Shown here in pieces: positions 47,791 to 62,200 of a stretch of 64,000 bases of DNA (position 1 is its first letter; every line of letters begins with the position of its first letter). This DNA comes from Tamarix chinensis (lineage: Eukaryota; Streptophyta; Magnoliopsida; Caryophyllales; Tamaricaceae). The stretch spans positions 124,857,122-124,921,121 of the forward strand of contig CM060172.1 of assembly GCA_030549775.1 (NCBI GenBank). Reading direction: 5' to 3'. The notes beneath the pieces are model-generated. The model had not been told where the DNA came from, did not search any database, and saw only the letters and a list, made by a program, of their open reading frames with translations. A program made the translations under genes and the position numbers.

Positions 47791-48830
47791 TTGGGTTAAA
47801 AAAATGTAGTTTACAAATAAATGCATGCAGATGGAAATCTGACAATATTTTATTTATTTCTGATGTACGATTGTAATCATGGTAAATAAAATAGTTATCT
47901 CTTTCCGGCAGAATAGTGTGGGTTGTATGAAATTGGATATCTATATTTGATTATATCCTTTTTTGGATATTTGATTTGATTGGATATTAGATAACTTTAT
48001 GTTCATAACCGGTAGTATTGAATATCCTAAAAATTGGATCTCATCACCACTAGTGCATTGAATCACCATGTTTGGGTGTGATTAAACAAGCATTAATGCA
48101 TCAGATATGATTAGAATTTTTGTGTTTGAGTGATAATATTACTAATATGAGTGATTTTTTTATAAAGTTCTTTTTAAAAGTCAAGTTGTGATGTGTTTAA
48201 CTTGTGACTAGCGAGGACGTTAAGCGGTAGAATTTAGCTCTGTGCGTTTGGAAGGATCAATTAGCTGTGACTAATCTAGCTTTCTTGTTCTAAGCTATGC
48301 AGTGGAAGGATAAAGGGTTGGTGCAACTTTGACCCAATATTGCCAAGTTAGTTGAGCTTAGCAACCAACCATTTCAAGAGAGAAAAAATACAATCCATTT
48401 TTAGTATTTTTCTCCTAAAGAATTATCAATTTTCAATCCTAATAAATTGGATTGACATGTCTTGGGAAATTACTTGCTAGGTTTGTTGGGTTGTCTATTG
48501 ATAAACTATTATAAAAGTTGTTAGGAGTGTGATTAGAGTAACCTTTATGTATATCTTGCATAATTCAAGTTAGTGTGTGTTTCATTTTAATGATGAACAT
48601 AATAAAGATAATACTTTATGAGGGGTCCTTATGTTGTGAAGAATAACCGTAGTGTTAAAAGAAATTTCACATGTATCTTCTCTTGACAAAGATGAATTCT
48701 TCAAAATTTGTGTATGGGTAAGATTGAGAAATTTACCGATGGAGTTGTGGAACTTAGGTCGAGTAAGTAGCATTGCATCAATTGTTGCCAAACCTATTTG
48801 AATAGACTAGATTATTTCAATTCTTAAAAG
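47791..48830. other. Unassigned intergenic DNA
   Basis: AT-rich DNA between EPL1 and the LINE. No gene or clear element ends seen. Confidence 0.5.
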
Positions 48831-49462
48831 TTGAAAATTGATTATGGTATATTTCTATTTAAAGTAGATGCGGCTAAGAAGTTCCTAACTCAAAAGGCCT
48901 ATGCTTTGTGCAAATGTGGGCTTGTTGTGTGCAAATGTGGGTTTGTTAGGCATCTTAATGCTGATTGTGGCTGTACATGTTGTGAGCCATATTCTATAAG
49001 GGGGACCCCTTCGCAAAAGGATGGACCTATTAAGAAGAACTAGGGGCTACTACCCTATGTAACCCTAGCTCTTGCTCAAAGCGCCTCTGGTAATGCTACT
49101 TCTACTATTGTTTTAATAGAACATATACTTGTTAATAAGGAGAAATCTCACAATAAAAAAACCCCACCTTAAGTCTTATTCAAAAGAATTTGTGCCTGGA
49201 ACTTAGTAGCCATTTCCCATTGGTCTCGACTACCAACAAAGGAATATTAACTACTTCTGATTCAGGTGCTATTCTACCTCCTACTAGGTTACTTTTTGAT
49301 ATAAGAAGTAAGATAAAGAAAATATATGCTATTGTTGGTTGGTCTTCACTTGAACTTGCTAAATCTTTTTCACAAAAATCAAATACACAACCACGTCCTA
49401 CCGATCATGTTTAGAATTAGGATGTGACAATAGATGATGGTTGAGAAAAAAAATGAGTGTAA

Positions 49463-49839
49463 TGCCTCATTTGGTACACGGGATGTAGGACAAGGAATTA
49501 TAACTTTCCAAAAAGTATGGATTTTGATACTGTTTGGTAAAAAGTAACCTAAAATGTCAAAATTAATTTGGAATTCATTTTGACCCCCCCTCTTATGTAT
49601 TTTATAAAGCAACTACTTACTAAGGGTGCCTTAATAAGTAACACTTTATCTCCTTTTTTTTCTCTCTCTCTCTCTCTCACATAAAATAAAATAAAAATAA
49701 AAATATAACTTCCTTTCTTATTTCTATAGATAAACTAAACTTAGATACCTAATGTTCTCAATCACATACTTTTCGATAGATAAGTTCTTAGGAAGTTCAA
49801 CTTCCTCAGTAAGTCATACTATGTATAACAAATGACACC
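49463..49839. mobile_element. Tourist-like MITE, 377 bp, copy 2
   Basis: Starts TGCCTCATTTGGTACACGG. The reverse right end reads GGTGTCATTTGTTATACATA. Flanked by TAA at 49460-49462 and 49840-49842. Same length and same end sequences as the copy at 25832-26208. Inserted in the LINE near its ORF1/ORF2 boundary. Confidence 0.8.
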
Positions 49840-52800
49840 TAATTCTTCCACGATGAAGCTCTCTTTTATTGCCCAAAAGAATTTGGGAAAGTGTGTTTTT
49901 GAATAGAGTTAGAGGACCTACATCTTCCAAAATCCTATGAACTTGTTGGTATGGCATGTGAGGGGGAGTTTCTTGCCTTTAAAATGAATATCAATATTAA
50001 AATTAGTTAAAGAACAAAGCTATCATTTTGTTGGGATATTATAAAAAAGTTGGATTGTGGCAAATTGTAGATAATTTTATGTACACGCTTTAAAGGGCGA
50101 CAGCATCATGTCAACTTTCTTAACCACATTAATGGGAGGATCTTGCTGCCTTGGAGTCCTCACTATGTTCAATTACAATTGCATGAAGTTTGCACACAAA
50201 CTATTATTGGTGTGGTTTTTTATTTAAGTATTGATTGCAAATTCTTCTTGACTATAGTATATGATCTTTACTCTAACACCAATAAGAAGATGATTTGTAT
50301 TATTTTGATAAAATTTCAATTTATATTAATATTCCATAGCTTATGTGCGGGGACTTTAATTGCCGCTTAAATGCTATATAGACAAAGAAGGGAAGAGGCT
50401 TGTCTTAGATTATGAGACATATGACTTTAAAGAGTGTTGTTTGGTTTCCTAACTTGTTGATGTTCTTGCTAATGGCTATTTTAAGACTTAGTGAAATGGA
50501 TATATCATTAAAATAATCAAGAATGGGAGGTTGAATTGAGCATTAACACATTTAAATTTTCAAAACAAATAGAGATACAAATCAAAACTTTGGGTTTCGA
50601 TAAAGTATACTCAATTTATGAACTTGTTGGAATTAGTTAAGTGATAACTTGTATATGAAAATCCCTTATTTAGAATCTATTTGGTTGTGTTCCATGTATC
50701 ATTCCCTATATGGTCTCTTGTGAAGATAATGCAATATAGAAATCAACACACTAATACATGTTTCATCTATTTGAGAGATGCTTCTATCTTAAATAACACA
50801 CACCCATGTTCCTAATTCTATTCCTTTTATTTCTCATAATAATTCAAATAGAAATAGTAAAATGTGTTTAGACTTTCAAATTTTCACAACCCTACTCCCC
50901 ATTGCTAGTGCACACCTAATTGTTGTGCCAACCTCTCCTTAACTCTAAGATGATAACCACAAGTTTAAACTCTTAAAATTGTTAAGCTGTTCTTTACTCA
51001 ACACATAAAACAAAAAGGAAATCATCTTTGTTTGTTATAATCAAAACTAGGAACTCAACAACTATCTTTTCTTTTTCACATTTTTTTTCTAAGAGTGTGA
51101 AATGTAAATTAGAACAAGTTATGATGAATCCCATGCTTTTTTTTCCTCTCTTGTTTCATTGTTAGATCATTATCCATGTATTGTGTTTATTGGTGAAACT
51201 GCCATGAAAAAGATGTCTTTTCGTATTTTTAACATGTGGTGTAACCATACTTAATATGCTAATATTATGATGAAAAATCTAAAATTTGACGATTATTATA
51301 CTAGCAATTTTTTTGTGTAAAAATTTAGGGTAGTTACATCCAATTCTTAGGTTATTGAAATAACAACACTTCTCTCAAACCATCACCTAAGTAGAGTAAG
51401 CCGAAGATCCACTTAAGGAACCTTAAGAAATATTGTTTATGGGTCAAGATCAAGGTTTTTAAAAATGAACAATAGAGCTTAGAAAGCAAAATAAGTTTCT
51501 AAAAAAAGATACAACTAACTTTGTTGCATAAAAATGAATGAATGAAAGAAAGAAAGTAACTAAGAAGAATAAATTCTTGTTCCACGTTGATAAAACTAAA
51601 GATTTTTCTGACTTTATAAAGTCAAAGCAAGCTAAGTATTTCATAGTTAAAATTTTAAATCAGGATGTCAATTGGTCTCTCACACATCAAGAGACGGTAA
51701 CAACTTTTTTTGACTTTCTTATAGATTTTGCTTGGTTCGGCCTTAGAGTGCTCCCCTATCAGTGCTCATGCTATCAATTTATGACCACAAATCAATCTAA
51801 AATTGCAAACAAACCTTCTTACTCCCATGATAGATGAAGAAATAAAGGACATTCTTTTTTCACTTGGTGATCACAAATCACTCGGCTCGGATGGCTACTA
51901 TGCTAAATTCTTCAAGGAAGCTTGGAGTATAGTTGGTGATGATTTTTGCAATACATTTCTGGAATTCGAAAAAGAAAGTATTTGAAGCATATCAACCATA
52001 CAATATTTAATTTCCCCCCAAGATCCTTTATTCTTCTAGGGTCACACAGTTCATGTCCATAGCTTGTTACAATACAATGCACACAATTATTTCCAATATG
52101 TTGGCTACAGGGATGATCTCTCTAGTTATGAAGCACATTATAAATCTATCTCAAGGGGCCTTCATTCAAGATATGATTGAAAATATTATTTTGGTTCAAT
52201 AACTTCTTAGGGAATATAAGAGAAGGAGATATGCTCCTAAATGTCTTATCAGAGTTGACATTAAGAAGTCTTATGACTCCATCTCTTGGTCCTTTTTACT
52301 GCAAGTAGTCCCATGTTTAGGCTTTCTTGACCCTTTTGTTTATTAGATCATGGAATGTGTATCTACACCTCTTTTTCTCTAAGTTAAAGGGTAATATGTT
52401 TTGATTTTTCAAGGGTTCCAAGGTCTTGAAATAAGGAGATCGTGTTTCCCCTTATCTCTTTGTTATTTGCATGGAGTAGTTTAGTAAGCTGATATCCTTC
52501 AACACATCCAAGCCTAGATTTACTTTCCATTATAAGTGTAAGCAACATGGTATCACTCATTTTTCTTGTGTAGATGACACCATCTTATTTAGTATTGGTG
52601 ATATATCCACAATTAGGATTTTGATGGAGTCTCTTAATTCTTTTGATAGAGTTTTAAGTTTTAATCTTAACTACTAATTTAGCTAAGTCCCAAATTTACT
52701 TTATTGAATTTGGTGATAGGGCCAAACAAGATATTTTGAATCTTGTGGCCATGTCACCTGATTCCTTACCTTTCAGATATCTAGGTATTCCTATGAGCCT

Positions 52801-53072
52801 TAGTAAGGTAAAACTCATTAACTATGAGGCAACGGTGAATGGTATATGTGATCAGATGAAATATGGAATGTCGAGTCCTTATTTTTTGTAGATAGGCCGA
52901 ATCTTCTTAACTCTATTGTTCACAAGGGTACTTAGCATCTAGATCAATATTTTTCCTATTCTAAAAGGTTTTATTCTCAGGATTTTCAATCTTTATAGGA
53001 AATTTCTTTAACATTCAATGCAAATTTTAGTTGCTTGAATGTGCCTTTGCTTGCCAAAGAATGACTAAGGTG

Positions 53073-53546
53073 TAGAGATGTAAAAAGGTCGGGTATACCC
53101 ATACCTGTATCTGTATTTGATAAGAAAATCCGTACCCAAATTCGTACCCGTACCCGTACCCAAATCTATATCCACTAACACATCCATATCCGTATCCGTT
53201 GGATATCCATTATCCAACGGATTATCCGTTTACCCGTTTACCTGTTAATAGATATTATCCGGCGGATAAATCCATTACCAGACGGATAAGTCCATTTAGA
53301 GTTAAGCCAAATGACAATTTTAACCTTAATTTATACTATATTTATTTTAAAATTAAGGGTAAAAAGGTAATTATATATCGGGTAAATAGGTACGGATATG
53401 GATACGGGTATGGTCATGGGTACAGGTATGAATATCCCATACCCAAACCCAACGGGTATTTTTTTCCACTATCCATATCCGTTTAAATATCCGTCAGATA
53501 AAATTTGTCAAGTTTCGGGTAAAATTTGCCCCGTTTATATCCCTAC
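53073..53546. mobile_element. hAT-like MITE inside the LINE (474 bp)
   Basis: The ends are TAGAGATGTAAAAAGG and (reverse) TAGGGATATAAACGGG. Flanks are CTAAGGTG (53065-53072) and CTAAGATG (53547-53554), an 8-bp target duplication with one mismatch. The interior is built of CGTACCCGTACCC / ATGGATACGGGTATGG words forming long inverted repeats. Same family as the copies at 17754 and 18489. Confidence 0.85.
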
Positions 53547-53970
53547 TAAGATGATGGTTTAAAGGACATAGATGCATGGAATTATACTCTTTTGAATAAA
53601 CATATTTGGTTTATATAGGACAAAAAAGGATATCTATTACCTAAATGGATTAACTATCATTATCTCAATAATTGATCTTTAGAGTGTTTTTCTCCCGGGC
53701 AGGATACCTCTACTTTCATAAAGAGTTCATAGCAAATCAAGTAGTAGATTATGAGAGTTACAGGTTCCTATAGTGACGTGTTTTCTTTTACAATCATGGG
53801 TTTTGTATAAGGGTTTCTCTACTCAAGTAGCTTACAATTTCTTCATATCAAAAGAAACTAGGCGGAAAGAATATTCTATAGTATGAGTAGGTTGCATTAC
53901 CAGGAGATACTCTTTTATCTTTTAGCTAACATTTTTGAAGAAATCAAGTACAAAATATAGTCTTGCTTTT

Positions 53971-55309
53971 CTCATTGGTGACTAACAATGCCCCATTTTG
54001 TAAATGATATGTGTATTTTTTGATGAGGAATTATGGGTGTGTTATGATTTATTTAATAAGAATTAATTGTTCGGTAATCTGAATTGCTCGGTGCAAGTGT
54101 CAAAGTTGATACATTTTCCTAGGAGAAATTTATTACCATGGAAGATTTTAAATTAGCATTGTTGTTCATCCATAGTGTGAAAGAAAAATAGAGTAGAAGT
54201 TTCAGTGATCTTGAATAATTGAGAAGAAGATCTGATAGTAGGAGAATCACTAGATAAGGTTGGGCTAGTAGGTTTAGGATCCTATGGTTGTTATATCTAC
54301 TCCATTGAAGGTGGAATATACTCTGTATAAGTGGAAGTATTAGTGGGCTCCTCAATCCTAAAGGAAGTCCAAGTATGACTACTAGGCAAGGTACGTGCAT
54401 TTTTGGAAGGACCTTGATCAATATCCTTTCCCTTAAAGTTACTAGCAGCAATGGTTTTCTATTTAATAATATTGAATAGAGAAAATGAAATAGCAAATGC
54501 CAAATATAGAGAATAAAAGAGCTAGAAGACAGAATCAGAAGAGAAAATGACCACAAAAGGGCTAATTTAGTGGAATTAAGGAAAGAGATATATAATATGA
54601 GGAAATTTGTGTCCCCCTAGACTAATATGAGGTAGACTAGAAAAAGTAAACTCTTAATCAACTAACAAAAACTCTTGATAGGAACATATTTAAGCGAAAA
54701 AGTTAGGGTTTAAAAAAAATCTTACATACTAATTGTATTTTAATTGATGTAATACATCTTCAATTGTTGTTTGCAACAAGTTTAACTCCTCTTAATGAGC
54801 CAAACAAGCCCTTATTTTTTCAATTTGGTGAGGGATTTAGATATTTGGAAGGGAAAGAGTGGGGGCAAGGTGAGAATGGTTAAAAGGTTTGGAGAACATG
54901 AGGCTTGGGTTTGTTTCAGGTGAAAAATGCCCTTATATACCCTAGAAGGACTAGTCGATTTTACAAACCAACCAATCAATTAGTAAAATCGAACGATCAT
55001 TCTTTCCTGATTATGAAAAACATAAGCGTAAAACCCATTGACTAGTTTTAAGGGGACCCATCAACTGGTTTAGAAACTAATCAACCAGCCTCTCCAAGTT
55101 ATAAACACATATTTAAAGCATTAAAATTAATTAAACCATGGTATTAATTATTAATAACCGTTTGATGTTAGCGTGTCAGACATAAACTATGTAGACCATA
55201 TTATAATCAATTCAATGCCAATTCAAGCCATTAAAATTTTATTTCTTATTCAAAATTCATGCTTCAATCACACCATTTATGCATCAAATTGTCATTATTT
55301 CACAAAAAT
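53971..55309 (-). repeat. Copia-associated region: possible 3' LTR and adjoining sequence
   Basis: Downstream (minus orientation) of copia RNase H. 54640-55180 holds ACTAGTCGATT / CAACTGGTTTAG / CAATCAATTAG words like those in the probable copia LTR at 13011-14760, and a boundary TGTCTGACACGC (minus strand) near 55182 is possible. 54119-54600 has a Ser/Thr/Pro-rich minus frame containing 'KGKDIDQGPSKNARTLPSSH', resembling the N-terminal region of some plant retrotransposon gag proteins. All limits uncertain. Confidence 0.35.
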
Positions 55310-58300
55310 GAGAGAAAAAGACTTAAACCACATAAATGTCATCCCAAATTCTCTACCAACTATTTTGAATCTTTCCTTATCAATTGTTTTAGTGAATATG
55401 TCTCTCCATTAATGCAGTTTGTCCACAAACTCTATACTCACATCCCCTTTCTCAACATAAGATCTAATGAAATTCTATCTTATTTCAATATGTTTTGACT
55501 TACAATGTTGGAAATGATGCTTAGTGAGGAAAATTGCACTTGTATTATCACATGTAATTGGAATCCTTTCAAACTTAAGGCCATAATCACTAAGTTGTTG
55601 TTTCATCCACACTAATTGAGTACGATAAGCTCTAGCTGTTATATATTTGGTCTCAGTCATAGAAAGTGCAATATTATATTTTTTCTTAATATGCCAACTA
55701 ACTAAGCCTTCTCCTTGAAACTAACACCTGAAGCACTCTTCCTATCAAAAAATTATCCTAAGGAATCAACATCAGAATACCTAACAAGGTCTAAAAGGAA
55801 ATATCTTGGGTAAAATATATCTAAGTTATGTGTGCCAATTAAATACCTAATGATTCTATTAACTGTAATTAAATGAGATTTCTTGGGAGTATATTGAAAA
55901 TTTGCAAATAAACATACAGAAAAAATTATATGAGGTCTAAAAGTAGTGAGATAAAAAATTGATCTAATCATACATCAATAGAATTTTTGACCAACTTTTT
56001 TACCTCCTTCATCCTTACCTATCTTGGTTGTTGTAGCAATGGGGGTATTTTAAGGTGTGCTCTTGTTCATTCTAAAAATTTTGAGCAATTTCTTGGTGTA
56101 TGTCTATTAGTTTATAAACGTTCCCTCCTTTAATCATTTGATTCAAAGACCGAGGAAATATGTCAACTCTCCCATCATGCTCATTCCAAACTCAATGCAC
56201 ATTCACTTAGAAAATTCCTTGAAAATGGACTTGTTAGTAGAAACAAAAATAATATCATCCACATATATTTGTATGAGACACAAGTCCTTTTTGGGTTTTA
56301 TTTAAGAAGAGTATTATATCAATTTCACCTCTTTAAAAACCTTTTTCTAAAATACTTTTACTCAATCTTTCATACCAAGACCTAGGGGATTCTTTTAAAA
56401 TATAAAGAGCTTTATTGAGTTTGTAAACATGATTAGGTTTTTAAATCTCCTAAAAAAAAGGTGGCTGCTTTATGTTAACTTCTTATTCAATAAAAACATT
56501 TAGAATGAAATTTTTAACATCCATTTGTTATAAGGTGAAGCATATGGAGGATGAAAATGCAAGTAGCATACATATAACATTAAATCTAGCTGTGGCGGGG
56601 AAATGTTTCTTCAAAACTAATGCCATCCTTTTGGTTATACCCCTTGGAAACCAATCATTCTTTGTTTCTAACTACAATATCCCCATCATCTGGCTTGTTT
56701 CTAAAGTCCCACTTAGTCCTAATAATGGGTCTATTTTGGGGCATAGGGACTATCTCTCAAACTTGATTTCTCTCAAATTTATTAAGCTCCTCTTGAATTT
56801 CCATGACCCAATTTGCATAATTCATGACTTCAAAGTGATACTTATTTCCATTTGAGATAAAAATGCAAGATAGTTATATATGTTACCTATAAAAGATCGT
56901 TTAGTTACTAATTTTGATATATCTTCAACAAGAGATCTTGAGGATGTCTATATGTGTATATATAAAATTTTGGAAGATCATCTTGTTACTCATCCTTTTA
57001 TTGAGAAATTAGAGGGTCATAATCTTCTTCCTATTTATTCTCCTTAAGGTTTGATTTTTTTCCTCCAACAAGCTATCCACCTATATGGATGGGCCCACAA
57101 CTTCATCATGAGTACCTTACACACTAGATCATAACTCATCAAAAACCATATGAATGGACTCTTCAACCAATATTATTCATTTTTTTTAAAGATTTGATAG
57201 GCCCTACTATGTAATGAATAGCTAATGAAAATATCTTCATGACATTTAGAGTTAAACTCACCCAAGTTGTTTCTTTACCCATTATTTAGGGTAAAGCATT
57301 TGCAACAAAATGTGGGGAAGTATCCTATAGGTTTCTTACCCTTATAGAGATTTTAGGGAATATGTATGAGTACCCTATTCTTTACACAATTAGTAGTTGA
57401 TACGATTGGCAGCCCAAAATTACTTAAGGAGCTTATAGTCACATAATATGGTCCTTGTAATTCTTTTAAGGTCCTATTCTTTGCTATACAAAACCATTTT
57501 ATTGCAAGGTCCTTAGGGTTGAAGTGGTTAGAGATGTCATTATCACAAACTTCAATGAATGTGGCATTCTCATTTTTTTTTGTAATCACTCCTTATTGCA
57601 TGAATTATTGTTCCCTTTTTTACTTAGGTTTTCTTAGAAAGCACAAAAAATACATTAAAAGCATCATATTTAGTAGAAATAAATAATATCCATATATATC
57701 GGGATTAATTATCTATAATGACTAGTGCATATCTATAACATGGGCCTTAATAGGCTTGAATAATTCCATATGAAATAACTCAAGTGGTTTGGACGGGATA
57801 AAAAAAAATTTGGTTCTAATGGTGACACTATGCTACTTTCCTTGTTCACATGTATTACATAATCTATCTTTTTCAAAGTTTAACATGGGAAGACCACACA
57901 TTAGGCCCTTTCTAGCCAATTTGTGTAATAAATCCATGCTACCATGTTCTATTTTCTTATGACATAACCATGCATCATTATCAATGGTACTTAAGCATTT
58001 ATTATGTAATTTGATTGATTTCACATAATACGTGTAAGAATTTTTAATATGTGGGCATACAAACAATATGGATTTATCTACCCCATTTGAAAGCATATAA
58101 TGACAATGAGAGAATTTAACTACAAATATTTTATCACAAAGTTAACTAATGCTAATTAATTTGTGCTTAAGGCCACTAACCAAATACACACCATCAATAA
58201 AAAGGTTTAGAGTTATCAATACTAATGCTACTAACTTCAATTACCATCCCTTTGGAGTTGTTTCCAAAGGTTATACTTCCTCCATCGTAGGACAACAACT

Positions 58301-59291
58301 TAGAAAACATGATTTGATCACGCGTCATGTGCATTGAACATCCACTATTTAGAAACCATTTGTGGCTTCTTCTTTTTTACCTTAAAGCATACCTAAAACC
58401 ATATCCTATTTCAAGTACCATTTCATTGGGTCCTTGAGGGGTCAGTAACCAATCATTAAAGGATAGTTCCTTTAGGCATCCACACCTTCTTGTATTTACA
58501 TATTTACTATTTACCAAATTTTCAAGATGATGTGACATGGCTAACTTTTCCACATATATAATTTGCAAGATTAGAGGGAGAGGAATAACGTTGATGTGCC
58601 TTAGAGGCCTTAAAATAATACTTTCTTGTCACTATTCCCTAAATCCTCATGGTTCTTATAATGCCATTAAACAACCAACAACAAGTTTAAGATTTACTCA
58701 TCCTTGGTGAAGGAGTAGACTTTCTTGACAGATTTGTCAAATTTGGCAAATCAACTAATTTTATTCCTAATTGATCCATATTCACCTTGTGATTGCAAGA
58801 AATCAATTTCTTATAGTTTTCAAGTTTGTCGCACTTTTATTCAAGTTGATATTTAAAGTGACATATTTGATACTCAATTATAAAACTTTCTTTTAAAAGA
58901 TTTCTATATTGCTCATATATGTGACCATAAAGTCATTTCATATTATCCTTTTGTTTTTTAACCTATCATTTTCAAGGGAATCATGCAAAACACATAACGA
59001 TTCATCATAAGAATAGAGAGCGCTATATTGTAACTTATCATTTTCTTCATCACTCTCGAAGCTAGTGAAATATGTTGAGGTGGATATTTCATCTCCTAAT
59101 TCCATGAATCATAGGTTGTCCACCTATTGTTCATCTGATGGCTCCCCTTCACTTTCACTAAAATTGGCTATTACTTTTATTGGAGCTTGATTTAATTTGT
59201 TTTTGTTATTATTTCCCTTGCTACTTTGCTATTTCATTCATGAACTCATAGCAATCCTGGATGACATGCTTGCTTTTTCCACAATTATGGC
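55310..59291 (-). pseudogene. Degenerate Ty1/copia gag-pol (SIRE-like)
   Basis: Read on the minus strand from high to low coordinates. A gag zinc knuckle at 59240-59291 (HNCGKSKHVIQDC) is cut by the LTR at 59292. Gag follows at 58600-59240, then a protease region (about 58150-58570), the GAG-pre-integrase domain at 57833-58096 (DAWLCHKKIEHGSMDLLHKL, LCNTCEQGK) and integrase (about 57000-57830). RT contains YVDD at 56254-56265. RNase H is at 55310-55660 (TETKYITARAY, CDNTSAIFLTK, KSKHIEIR). PR-INT-RT-RH order defines Ty1/copia. Frames are broken throughout. Placement in the SIRE/Maximus lineage is inferred from the RNase H wording and LTR motifs. Confidence 0.8.
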
Positions 59292-62200
59292 TGTAATTCT
59301 CTAAAATTTTAGAAAATCTATAATTTAATAAATAGCTTTTATTTAAAATAAAATAGCTTTTAAAATTATTTAGTTTAATTATTTTATGGATTTTTAAGTA
59401 TATAAATTTGGATAGGAATATTTAATAAATTAAAAATAATTACTTTGTTATTTTATCATACTCTTTTTAATTAAATAATTTTTCAAACTAGTATTTATAC
59501 TAAAATTATCCTTTTTAAACCAATATATTAAATTATAATGAATTTAATTATTAAATTAAATAATTTGTCAAAAAAATTACATTTTATTATTTTATAAATT
59601 AAATTATTTTATTTTTCCTATTTTCCCATTTCCCTTCTTTCCCTTTTTCCTTTTCTTTCTCCTTTTTCTCCTTTTTCTTCTTTCTTTTCTTTTCCTTTTT
59701 CCTTCCTCCAAGCCGCCAGACCACAGCCTGGCTCCCCCCGCGTGCGCGACTGGGCAGCTGGCCCATCTCCCCCTCTCGCTTCCTTCCTTCCCCTCCCGCG
59801 CGGCCCACTCCTTCTTTCCCTTCCTATCCTCGTCTGCACGTCACAGCTCAGCCCCAACCCTTCTTTCTTTTCCTTTCCCCCTTCTACCCGGGTCGGCCCA
59901 GTTCCCCTTTTTCTTTCCCCGACCGGCTTGGTGCTTCCCCTTCTCCTTTCCTTCTTCTTCTACACCCCATCCAACATTCCCCGACCTATCTGCATCGCCA
60001 TGACTGCCACCCCGAGCACCACGCCTAGCCACCGTAGCCTGCAACCACTGCCACCACCTGCCTCCCTCCCTCCCTCTCCCTCATCCTTTTTTTTCCACCA
60101 TTTTAGACCCAACCAGCCATGCACTCTCCATCAAGCATGGCCTTCCTTTCCCTTCTTCCCTTCCCTCTCCCTGCCACCCTACCACCGACCGACCACCTAT
60201 CCCCTCCTCTTCTCCCTCTTCTTTTTCTTCTCCTTGCAAGCCCTTTCCTGCCCCATTATTTTCGAGCCTCCCCCTTCCCCAATTCCTTTCTCTCCTTTTC
60301 TTCTCCTTCCATTTTCATCCCTGTTTTGTGCACCACCGCCCCTCTACCGCTTCCTCCGCCACACTAACCGCTTGCAGTGCCTCCTGCCACCTCATACTAT
60401 CGCCCTAAACCACCACAACACCCCCTCGAGCCCCCTGCAGTCCATTCTTCCTCCCCCATCTTTTTTCTCCCTTTTCTCTCCTTTATCAGCAACATCCCTA
60501 CAACCCCTCTGTTCACTGCCATCTGGCCGCCTATGCCACCACTTAAACCACCAATCCACTCCCCGAAATCTCCTTTACCACCCCATACCTCCTTTTGCTG
60601 AAAATAGCCCCTGCACCCCTTCATTTTCCTCCTCTCTTTTCCTTCCTTCTCAGCTCTGTCCACTCCTATAGCCCACTCGCGGCCTCGCCACCGCCACTAC
60701 TGCTACCCTTGGCCACCAACAACCTATCCCCGACCACCACCTACACCCCCTCTTCACTCCTGCACCCTTTCCTTGCCTCCAATCCTCCCCCACCTGCCCT
60801 CTTTCCTATATCAAAAGCCTTAACCCGCATTCAGCACCAACCACAACAACCCATACCCACCATTCAACCAAACCAACAAACCATACCCACAACCTTTGAC
60901 CACATCCACTGAAGCACACCCTATCCTTGGCCACCTCTATAGTTACGCCTCCCTGTGCACCAAAAAAAGGCATCGGTCCTCACCCCCTCCCTTTGGCCAA
61001 ACCAGTTATTGGTCCCCCTTTTTGTTTGGCATAAATGACTGAACTACCACCTTGTTACATAAATTTGGTCGAGACTTCCTTTGAACCTTATTTTGGTTTT
61101 TCCCTTTTAGTTCACTCCCATTTACCTTAGATTTTACTTAACAATATCATTAAGTGATAATGTGGTTTTTCTAATTGTTTCTAAGGTGATTTATTGTAAT
61201 TTTCAGAAAAGATAGAATAGGATAAGCGTGCTTAGCGATTGAAGTCCTCTTTGTGAGGATATTAGTTGTTGTTTAGTGTTTGGTGTTAAATTTCTTTATA
61301 TGATTACATGTTTTATTATATTAGTGTTATTATATCACTAAATTCATGTTTTATGCTATGTTATGAGAACATGAAATTATATGTTGAGAAATGAGTAAGT
61401 AGGGAATCATGCGATATCATTATGATAATGTTATACTTAGAAAACCCTAAGAATATCAATAAGATGTATATGGTCATAAGACTAGTAACATGGAATTAAT
61501 AAAGTATGATAAGTGGGAAAATCATTATATGTAATATTATGGTGATAAATGGAGTACTTGGAATATATAATACCAAACAAATAAGATTTCATGAAATATA
61601 GCATTTGGTTATCCTTGAGGGTATTATGGTCACTATGGGTTTAATATAGAATTTATAATATTTTAAGGTGTTAAATAATTTTAAATATGTTGAGCAAAAT
61701 CATATGAAAATTTTGAAGTAATCTTTAATAGCATAAGCTTCACAAAATTAGAAAATTACTAAATTTAGGAATAGTAACTCTAAAACTAGGATGTTGTTAT
61801 CACATGTGTGAAATGGCAGAGTTAGACCATAAAATTCAGATATATTGTTAAAAGTAGTATTTTGGGAAGGTGTATTGAATATAGTAATCGTATGTACCCT
61901 ATAGGGAAAGTTATAATACAATTGTGAAATTAGGGTTTTATAAGCCTCGAGATTAGAAACTTTTTACATAGGGTTATTATCAAATGTGTAAGATCTTAGA
62001 GTTAGGCCTTAATTTTGGGTATGTTGATAATAATAATAATAATTTAGTGGTAGTAGTAGTAGTCAAATCAACCATGAATAAGTCATTGACCATTTAAAGC
62101 AAATAACCACATGAGTTAAGAGTGGATGTACCTCTCCATTCCACCAGATGAGAATAGTGACTGGGATAGTTTTACCTTGGGATTGTATTGATAACCGTTC

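Larger units (their letters stand above)
48831..53970 (+). pseudogene. Degenerate L1-like LINE (ORF1 knuckle, endonuclease, RT, zf-RVT)
   Basis: An ORF1-like Cys-rich segment lies at 48880-48990 (CKCGFVRHLNADCGC). Endonuclease remnants at 50090-50400 include CGDFNCRLNA. RT starts near 51830 ('DEEIKDILFSLGDHKSLGSDGY'), includes the active-site box CVDD at 52567-52578, and runs on to 'DAWNYTLLNKHIWF' and zf-RVT-like sequence at 53560-53940. Stops and frameshifts are common. It is interrupted by two MITEs (49463-49839 and 53073-53546). The 5' and 3' limits are approximate and no poly-A tail or target duplication was defined. Confidence 0.7.

Noticed and set aside
54119..54556. 145-codon hydrophobic minus-strand frame
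   Set aside because: A different minus frame of the same stretch has the Ser/Thr/Pro-rich retrotransposon-like wording. The hydrophobic frame shows no domain and is probably a frame shadow.
59742..60671. 309-codon open frame, Pro/Ser/Leu-rich, plus strand
   Set aside because: It lies in the pyrimidine-rich zone of the gypsy LTR. Composition is low-complexity, overlapping frames are equally open, and no domain is visible.
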